Below, piece by piece: positions 58,107 to 64,000 of a stretch of DNA of 64,000 nucleotides. The notes beneath the pieces are model-generated. The model saw nothing but the letters and a program-made list of their open reading frames with translations. It was not told where the DNA came from and searched no databases. Within the stretch, counting starts at the first letter, position 1. Every line of letters starts with the position of its first letter. The position numbers and the translations under genes are program-made. The stretch comes from Deltaproteobacteria bacterium (GTDB taxonomy: Bacteria; Desulfobacterota; Desulfobacteria; Desulfobacterales; Desulfatibacillaceae): NCBI GenBank assembly GCA_016235345.1, contig JACRLG010000011.1, positions 35,117 through 99,116 of the forward strand, given 5' to 3'.

Positions 58107-60665
58107 ATGAAACCGGATAACCTTTGCGCCACAGGCCAGCCCTTTCCGGGCCTTTCCAGCGAACAGGCGGCGCTGAAACTGACCACGGAGGGCTTTAACG
58201 AACTTCCCTCGGCGAAGAAAAGGGGCCTTTTGAGGCTCGCCTTCGAGGTTGCAAGCGAGCCCATGTTCCTGCTTCTGGTGGGCTGCGGGGCGCTCTACCT
58301 CACCCTTGGGGAGCTTTCCGACGCCCTGGTCCTTCTGGGCTTCGTGTTCGTGGTGATGGGCATAACCCTTTACCAGGAGCGCAAGACCGAGCGCGCCCTG
58401 GAGGCTTTGCGCGACCTTTCCAGCCCCCGCGCCCTGGTTGTGCGTGACGGGGTGGCCCGGCGAATTCCGGGCAGGGAGGTGGTGACGGAGGACATCCTCT
58501 GCCTCTGCGAGGGTGACCGTGTTCCGGCTGACGCGGTGGTTCTGGAAGGATCGAACCTCACGGTGGACGAGTCGCTTCTAACAGGCGAGTCCGTGCCCGT
58601 GCGCAAGCGCGCCGACCTTTCGGCCAGCGAAATGGGGCCTCCGGGTGGCGACGCCACCCCCCACGTCTTTTCCGGCACCCTGGTGGTGGCGGGCCACGCC
58701 ACAGCGCGGGTTCTCGCCACCGGCATAAATTCGGAACTCGGAAAAATCGGCCGGGCGCTTTCGGAAACGACCCAGGAGCCCACCAGGATAGAGCGCCAGA
58801 CCGCCCGCCTGGTAAAGATTGTGGCGCTTATGGGGCTCTCCCTGGCCGCCTTGGTGGTGGTGGTTTACGGGCTCACGCGGGGCGACTGGGCCCACGGGGT
58901 GCTTGCCGGAATCACCCTTGCAATGTCCCTTCTGCCCGAGGAATTCCCGGTGGTGCTCACCATCTTCCTGGCCCTGGGGGCGTGGAGGATAAGCCGGAAC
59001 AACGTTCTTACGCGCAGGATGCCCGCAGTTGAAACCCTTGGGGCCGCCACGGTTTTATGCGTGGACAAGACCGGCACCCTCACGGAAAACTCCATGACAG
59101 TCGCCCGGATATTCGCCCAGGGCCGGTTTTTCGACACCATTTATAAGGACGGGCAAAAGGCGTCCCACCTGGAAGAAACCTTCCATACCCTAGCCGAGTT
59201 CGCCATTCTGGCCAGCCAGAAAGACCCCACCGACCCCATGGAAAAGGCCCTGACCCGCCTTGGTGAAAACTGCCTCGCCCACACCGAGCATCTGCACGCT
59301 GATTGGGAGCTTGTGAAGGAATACCCGCTTTCGGAAACCCTTCTGGGCCTTTCCCACGTGTGGATTCACACGGAAACCGACACCTACGTGGTGGCGGCCA
59401 AGGGCGCGCCCGAAGCGGTGTGCGATCTTTGCCACCTTCCGGACCCGGAAAGGGACGAAATCGGCCGGTGCGCAGAGATCATGGCAAAAGACGGCCTTCG
59501 GGTTCTGGGCGCGGCCAGGGCGACCTTTGCAGGAGCCGATCTTCCGCCCGAACAGCATGATTTCGCCTTCGAGTTTCTTGGGCTTGTGGGTTTTTCGGAC
59601 CCCGTGCGACAGGGCGTACCGGAGGCCGTGGCCCAGTGCCAAAGGGCCGGGGTAAGGGTGGTAATGATAACGGGCGATTACCCGGTGACCGCCCAGAGCA
59701 TCGCCAAAAAAATCGGTATTCAAAATTTCCAGGAGGTAATAACCGGGCCGGAGTTGAACCTTTTAAGCGAGGACGAGCTTGCGGCCCGGCTCAAGACGGT
59801 GAACATCTTCAGCCGGGTTGTTCCCGAACAGAAGTTGAAAATCGTCAACGCCTTCAAGAAAAACGGCGAAGTTGTGGCCATGACCGGCGACGGCGTGAAC
59901 GACGCCCCGGCCCTGAAAGCCGCCCACATAGGCGTGGCCATGGGCCAGAGGGGAACGGACGTGGCCAGGGAGGCGGCGGGGCTGGTTCTTCTGAACGACG
60001 ATTTCGGGAGCATCGTGGCCGCCATAAGGCTTGGCCGCCGCATCTACGAAAACCTCAAAAAGGCAATGGCCTACATTTTCGCGGTCCACGTGCCCATAGC
60101 CGGCATGAGCCTTCTTCCGGTGATCCTCGGAAAGCCCCTGGTGCTTTTCCCCATCCACATAGCCTTTCTGGAACTCATCATCGACCCCACCTGCACCATA
60201 GCCTTCGAGGCCGAGCCGGAGGACGCCGAAACCATGAACCGGCCCCCGCGCAATCCCCAAGACCCCCTTTTCAATTCAAGGCTCATTCTCACCGGGCTTT
60301 TGCAGGGCTTCGTGGTTCTTGGCGTGGTTTACGCCATCTACGCAGTCACCCTTCACCGGGGCATGGGGGAAAAGGAGGCAAGAGCCTTGACCTTCACCAC
60401 CCTCATAATCGCCAACCTTGGCCTCATCCTCACCAACCGCAGCTTTTCCCGGATCATAGTAAAAACCCTTTTCGAGAAAAACCCGGCGGTCTGGTGGGTG
60501 GTGGGCGCGACCCTGGCCTTTCTGGGCGCGGTGCTCTACGTGCCCTTTCTGCGGAACCTGTTCAACTTAAGCTACCTCCACGCAAACGACCTTGCGCTGT
60601 GCTTCGGCGCGGGCCTTACAAGCATAGTCTGGTTCGAGGCCGTGAAACTTTTCAGGAGACGCTGA
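58107..60665 (+). CDS. Cation-transporting P-type ATPase (P2-like)
   Basis: An 852-residue P-type ATPase. The actuator motif DESLLTGESVPV, the phosphorylation motif VLCVDKTGTLTENSM, the ATP-site region KGAPEAV and the hinge TGDGVNDAPALKAAH are intact. Membrane helix 4 reads LLPEEFPVVLTIF; PEEFP replaces the PEGLP/PEGIP of classical Ca2+ pumps, and helix 6 has LELIIDPTCT. Ca2+, Mn2+ or another divalent cation is possible. No N-terminal heavy-metal domain is present. GGGAGC precedes the ATG. Confidence 0.9.
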   Translation: MKPDNLCATGQPFPGLSSEQAALKLTTEGFNELPSAKKRGLLRLAFEVASEPMFLLLVGCGALYLTLGELSDALVLLGFVFVVMGITLYQERKTERALEALRDLSSPRALVVRDGVARRIPGREVVTEDILCLCEGDRVPADAVVLEGSNLTVDESLLTGESVPVRKRADLSASEMGPPGGDATPHVFSGTLVVAGHATARVLATGINSELGKIGRALSETTQEPTRIERQTARLVKIVALMGLSLAALVVVVYGLTRGDWAHGVLAGITLAMSLLPEEFPVVLTIFLALGAWRISRNNVLTRRMPAVETLGAATVLCVDKTGTLTENSMTVARIFAQGRFFDTIYKDGQKASHLEETFHTLAEFAILASQKDPTDPMEKALTRLGENCLAHTEHLHADWELVKEYPLSETLLGLSHVWIHTETDTYVVAAKGAPEAVCDLCHLPDPERDEIGRCAEIMAKDGLRVLGAARATFAGADLPPEQHDFAFEFLGLVGFSDPVRQGVPEAVAQCQRAGVRVVMITGDYPVTAQSIAKKIGIQNFQEVITGPELNLLSEDELAARLKTVNIFSRVVPEQKLKIVNAFKKNGEVVAMTGDGVNDAPALKAAHIGVAMGQRGTDVAREAAGLVLLNDDFGSIVAAIRLGRRIYENLKKAMAYIFAVHVPIAGMSLLPVILGKPLVLFPIHIAFLELIIDPTCTIAFEAEPEDAETMNRPPRNPQDPLFNSRLILTGLLQGFVVLGVVYAIYAVTLHRGMGEKEARALTFTTLIIANLGLILTNRSFSRIIVKTLFEKNPAVWWVVGATLAFLGAVLYVPFLRNLFNLSYLHANDLALCFGAGLTSIVWFEAVKLFRRR

Positions 60666-60671
60666 CTTTCG

Positions 60672-60700
60672 TTGCGAACATAGGCGGAATCATCTATAAT
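60672..60700 (+). promoter_or_regulatory. Candidate sigma70 promoter of pdxA
   Basis: TTGCGA at 60672-60677, a 17-base spacer and a perfect TATAAT at 60695-60700, about 80 bases before the pdxA start. A small CCCC/GGGG hairpin lies in the leader. Confidence 0.55.
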
Positions 60701-60779
60701 TTAAGTTTGCGGAGTCATCTCATCCCCTCACACGGGGAAATTTTGCGAGTCGATCAAGGATCAAAGGAAGGAGCCTTTA

Positions 60780-61787
60780 ATGGACCCTCGCCCCATAATC
60801 GGAATCACCATGGGAGACCCCGTGGGGATAGGGCCTGAGATAACGGTGAAGGCCCTGGCCTCGCCCGATCTCTACAACGTGTGCCGCCCCCTGGTCCTTG
60901 GCGACAAGGGGGTCCTTGAATGGGCCTCCCTTCGCATGGGGCCCGCGCCCTCCATGAACCCCATAAGCGATCCGGCCCAGGGCCGCTACGAGCCGGGCTT
61001 GATCGACGTGGCCGACCTCTCGGCCCTGGACTGCAAAAGGCTCCTGCCGGGCGCCCCCACCAGGGAAACTGGCCGGGCCATGGTTCACTACATCATGCGG
61101 GCCATCGAATGGGCCATGGAAGGCAAGATCGGCGGCGTGGCCACCGGCCCCATCCACAAGGGGGCCATGAACGCGGCGGGCTTCAGCTACAACGGCCACA
61201 CGGAAATCTTCGCCGAAAAAACCGGCACCAGGGAATACGTCATGATGCTGGCCGGAGCGCGCCTCCGGGTGGTATTGGTCACCATCCACACCGCCCTTTC
61301 AAAGGTTCCAGCGGCCATCACCGAAGAGAGGATTCTCTCCACCATACGCGTCACCCACAGGGCCTTGAAGGAGCGCTTCGACATCCCGCGCCCGCGCCTT
61401 TGCGTTGCGGCCCTGAACCCCCACGCCGGGGAGGAGGGCCTTTTCGGGGACGAGGAGGAGAAAATCATCATCCCGGCGGTCAAAAAGGCCAAGGCGGAGG
61501 GCATGAGCGTAACCGGGCCCTGCCCCGCCGACACACTTTTCTATCACGCGGTGAAGGGCGGCTGCGACGCGGTGGTGTGCATGTACCACGACCAGGGGCT
61601 CATCCCCTTCAAGCTCCTGCACTTTGAGGACGGCGTCAACACCACCCTGGGCCTCCCGATAGTGCGCACTTCGGTTGACCACGGCACGGCCTACGACATA
61701 GCCGGAACCGGCAAGGCGGGCGCGGAAAGCCTGATGGCCGCCGTGCGCATGGCGGCTGTGCAGGCGAGGTGCCTTAAAGCGAAGTGA
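60780..61787 (+). CDS. pdxA: 4-hydroxythreonine-4-phosphate dehydrogenase
   Basis: A 335-residue protein of normal PdxA length. IIGITMGDPVGIGPEI starts it, the metal and substrate sites are in TGPIHKGAMNAAGFSYNGHT and MYHDQGLIPFKLLHF, and RTSVDHGTAYDIAGTG ends the core. It acts in pyridoxal 5'-phosphate synthesis; PdxA2-type variants that act on other hydroxy acids exist. GGAAGGAG lies before the ATG. glcD follows 44 bases later. Confidence 0.92.
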   Translation: MDPRPIIGITMGDPVGIGPEITVKALASPDLYNVCRPLVLGDKGVLEWASLRMGPAPSMNPISDPAQGRYEPGLIDVADLSALDCKRLLPGAPTRETGRAMVHYIMRAIEWAMEGKIGGVATGPIHKGAMNAAGFSYNGHTEIFAEKTGTREYVMMLAGARLRVVLVTIHTALSKVPAAITEERILSTIRVTHRALKERFDIPRPRLCVAALNPHAGEEGLFGDEEEKIIIPAVKKAKAEGMSVTGPCPADTLFYHAVKGGCDAVVCMYHDQGLIPFKLLHFEDGVNTTLGLPIVRTSVDHGTAYDIAGTGKAGAESLMAAVRMAAVQARCLKAK

Positions 61788-61831
61788 TGAAAAAACGCCG
61801 GGCCACGCCTGATCGGCGGAAAGGATGACCC

Positions 61832-63229
61832 ATGAAGGGAATGGCAAGGGATCTGCGAAAAATCGTGCCGGGAAACTGCGTTCTTTCGGAGCCCGAAGAC
61901 CTTCTGGCCTACGCCTCGGACGCAACGGCGGACCTGTGCAAGCGCCCGCCGGACGCGGTGGTGATTCCGGCCAACGCGGCTGATGTCGCCAAGGTAATGC
62001 GCTACGCCTTTTCGAACGGGGTGCCGGTCACCCCTCGCGGGGCGGGCTCCGGGCTGGCGGGCGGGGCCACCCCGGTCATGGGCGGCATAGTTCTCGACAT
62101 GAAGCGCATGAACAAGGTCATCGAGGTCAACCGCCGCAACATGACCGCCACCGTGGAGGCCGGGGTCGTCCTGAACTCCTTCAAGGAGTTGATCGCCAGG
62201 GAGAGCCTCTTCTACCCGCCCGACCCCCAGAGTGCGGCGGTCTGCACCATAGGCGGCAACGTGGCCACCAGGGCCGGGGGGCCAAGGGGAGTCAAGTACG
62301 GCACCACAAGCAACTACGTGCTTGGGCTTACGGCGGTGCTCCCGGACGGCGAGATCATCAAGGCGGGCGGAACCTGCGTAAAGCAGAGCGTGGGCTACGA
62401 CATCACCCACCTTTTCACGGGAAGCGAAGGCACGCTTGGGGTCATCACCGACGTAAATCTCAGGCTCCTGCCCCTTCCGCCCGCTTCGGCCACGGCAATG
62501 GTGGTGTGCGCCACAACCGAGCAGGCGGCGCAGATAGTCTCGGACATAATCGCCGCCGGAACCGTGCCCGCCATGCTGGAGTTTTTAACCCTCATGGCGG
62601 CGGCCACCATGAACCAGACCCTGGCCCAACCCCTGCCCTTAACCGGCCAGGCCTATCTTCTGATGGAGATCGACGGCACCGAGGCCGGGGTTAAAGCCAA
62701 CTGCGAGGTTCTGACCGACCTTTGCACAAAAAGCGGGGCCCAGGAGGTGCGGATAGTCAGCGACCCTGCGGAGGCGGCGGGCTACTGGAAGGCCAGGGCC
62801 AGCCTTTATCCCCTCATTCTGACCATGGTAACCAAGACCATAATAGAGGATGTCACGGTTCCGCGCGACAGGCTGCCGGAGTTCGTGAAGCGCATCCAGG
62901 ACCTTTCCGCTAGGCTTGGTGTGATGATTGGGATAGCTGGGCACGCCGGGGACGGAAACATGCACCCGTCCATCCTTTTCGGCGAGGTGAACGAAAAGAC
63001 CCTGGCCCAGGCGGAAGAGGCCGTGGAAGAGATAGTCAGAACCGGCCTGGACCTGTGCGGAACCATTTCCGGCGAACACGGCATAGGGCTTCACAAGGCC
63101 CGCTTCCTGGAATGGGAGATGGGAAAAACCCAGGTGGCCCTCATGAAGCGCATCAAGGCGGCGTTCGACCCAAAGAGCATAATGAACCCCGGTAAAATCT
63201 GGCTTTGGGGGAAAACGGAAAATGACTGA
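61832..63229 (+). CDS. glcD: FAD-linked oxidase subunit (GlcD / D-lactate dehydrogenase-like)
   Basis: A 465-residue protein of the FAD-binding type 4 family. PRGAGSGLAGGATPVMGG and FTGSEGTLGVITDV bind FAD, and the C-terminal cap has IAGHAGDGNMHPSILF and SGEHGIGLHKARFLEW. Members oxidise glycolate, D-lactate or similar 2-hydroxy acids. The Fe-S protein gene downstream overlaps its end by 8 bases, so the pair forms a GlcD-GlcF-like complex passing electrons to quinone or another carrier. The substrate is not readable. Confidence 0.88.
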   Translation: MKGMARDLRKIVPGNCVLSEPEDLLAYASDATADLCKRPPDAVVIPANAADVAKVMRYAFSNGVPVTPRGAGSGLAGGATPVMGGIVLDMKRMNKVIEVNRRNMTATVEAGVVLNSFKELIARESLFYPPDPQSAAVCTIGGNVATRAGGPRGVKYGTTSNYVLGLTAVLPDGEIIKAGGTCVKQSVGYDITHLFTGSEGTLGVITDVNLRLLPLPPASATAMVVCATTEQAAQIVSDIIAAGTVPAMLEFLTLMAAATMNQTLAQPLPLTGQAYLLMEIDGTEAGVKANCEVLTDLCTKSGAQEVRIVSDPAEAAGYWKARASLYPLILTMVTKTIIEDVTVPRDRLPEFVKRIQDLSARLGVMIGIAGHAGDGNMHPSILFGEVNEKTLAQAEEAVEEIVRTGLDLCGTISGEHGIGLHKARFLEWEMGKTQVALMKRIKAAFDPKSIMNPGKIWLWGKTEND

Positions 63230-64000
63230 CCTTGAATCATTTCGCGCGTTGATGAACAAGTGCTCAAGCTGCGCCTTCTGCCAGGCCACCTGCCCGTCCT
63301 TTTCGGCGGACATCACGGAATCCCTCATGCCCCGCGCCCGCATGGCAGTAATAAGGGCCTGCCTTCTGGACAAGACCATGCCCTTGACGCGCCGGGCGAA
63401 AAAAATCATCAACCAGTGCCTTTTGTGCGGAAACTGCACCAGGACCTGCCCGGCGTCCATCCCTGTCGAGGAGATGGCGGCCCTGGCAAAGGAAATGATC
63501 GGCGGCCCGGATTTCCTTACGGGCATGGTGACGAAAAAATTCATGGAAGGCCGGGGACTTACCGGGCTTTTGCGCCTCTCGGCCAACCTGGGCCGCGCCA
63601 TGGGAATCTCCCCCAAGGAGGTTCCGGCCTTTGCGGCTGAACAGTTCGCGCCCTCGGACGCCTTTTATCCGGCTATTGGAGACGAGCGGGCCAGGGTGGT
63701 CTATTTCGTGGGCTGCGCCGCCAACAGCCTTTACCCCCAAACGGCAAAAGACGTGGTGGACGTGCTGACGAAAAACGGGGTGGCGGTAACAGTCCCGGCG
63801 GGAATCACCTGCTGCGGCCAGGCGGCCTATTCTTCGGGGGACCTTAAAAACGCGGCGCGGCTCGTCTCGGTCAACGCGGAAGTTCTTGGGGGGGCGGACA
63901 CGGTCATCACCGAGTGCACGAGCTGCGCACATTTTTTCAGGTCCAAGGCCGCGAAAGTCGCGGGCGACGATCACCCGTCCATCGAAAAGATCAGGGCTTT
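63222..64000 (+). CDS. glcF: GlcF-like (Fe-S)-binding protein, N-terminal part (3' end outside window)
   Basis: The first 259 residues of a longer protein. Two cluster motifs, CSSCAFCQATCP and CLLCGNCTRTCP, are followed by the first CCG-type domain (VVYFVGCAANSLYPQT, then TCCGQAAYSSGD). This is the layout of GlcF and LldE/HdrD-like electron-transfer subunits. The ATG at 63222 overlaps the glcD stop, indicating coupled translation. The frame runs off the right edge. Confidence 0.88.
   Translation, partial: MTDLESFRALMNKCSSCAFCQATCPSFSADITESLMPRARMAVIRACLLDKTMPLTRRAKKIINQCLLCGNCTRTCPASIPVEEMAALAKEMIGGPDFLTGMVTKKFMEGRGLTGLLRLSANLGRAMGISPKEVPAFAAEQFAPSDAFYPAIGDERARVVYFVGCAANSLYPQTAKDVVDVLTKNGVAVTVPAGITCCGQAAYSSGDLKNAARLVSVNAEVLGGADTVITECTSCAHFFRSKAAKVAGDDHPSIEKIRA

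Overview
The window reads as a chromosomal segment of a GC-rich, Gram-negative, probably anaerobic bacterium. Paired acyl-CoA dehydrogenases, a Tat-type ferredoxin subunit with a membrane cytochrome b, GlcD/GlcF, many eukaryote-like Ser/Thr kinases, LuxR/PilZ/GGDEF signalling and outer-membrane proteins together suggest a member of the Desulfobacterota (former Deltaproteobacteria), close to Desulfobacterales. This is an inference from gene content; no rRNA lies in the window. The genes are mostly intact and housekeeping-like, and no prophage, transposase or CRISPR array is visible.

Layout. 1-8.9 kb is one + strand operon for acyl-CoA catabolism: two acyl-CoA dehydrogenases, SDR, thiolase, nitroreductase, ferredoxin, AMP-dependent acyl-CoA ligase, then Ptb, an ACT protein and Buk, which could turn an acyl-CoA into acid plus ATP. 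At 9.4 kb is a tRNA-Thr(UGU) on the - strand. 10-20 kb holds cell-envelope genes (LysM lytic transglycosylase, outer-membrane barrel, M48 lipoprotein), tag, a CsgD/VpsT-like regulator with a PilZ protein, a DUF1848 protein, asnS, and a secreted protein whose frame contains an in-frame UGA. 19.7-27.2 kb is mostly - strand: SCP2-like protein, patatin phospholipase, an odd Rieske protein, and a kinase/cyclase/TPR signalling operon in which the kinase carries a cyclic-nucleotide-binding domain. 27.4-30 kb carries a GNAT, a methyltransferase and a membrane-anchored serpin. 30-38 kb (-) holds amino-acid genes argH, lysA, dapF, asnB. 38-44.4 kb (-) holds a large acyl-CoA dehydrogenase and two more Ser/Thr kinases. 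44.6-46.1 kb is an FdnH/FdnI-like electron-transfer pair. 46-48.6 kb (-) has a GAF-GGDEF protein and an ArsA-type ATPase interrupted by an in-frame TAG. 49-53.1 kb is phoH-pgpH-ybeY. 53.4-64 kb has an ACT protein, a geranylgeranyl-reductase-like flavoprotein, an SGNH protein, an MFS carrier, a P-type ATPase, pdxA and glcD/glcF (running off the end).

The most unusual signal is non-coding. A family of seven long imperfect hairpins (about 110-160 bp) recurs between 14.6 and 40.7 kb. Copies share ends related to GCCTGTCTAAAAACG, have different but still complementary inner stems, and in six of seven cases sit within 0-17 nt of a stop codon in the same polarity. Other palindromic elements lie at 18.6, 38.1, 48.9, 53.2, 53.9 and 54.1 kb. 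The two in-frame stops (UGA at 18851, TAG at 48050-48052) are the other main items to check.
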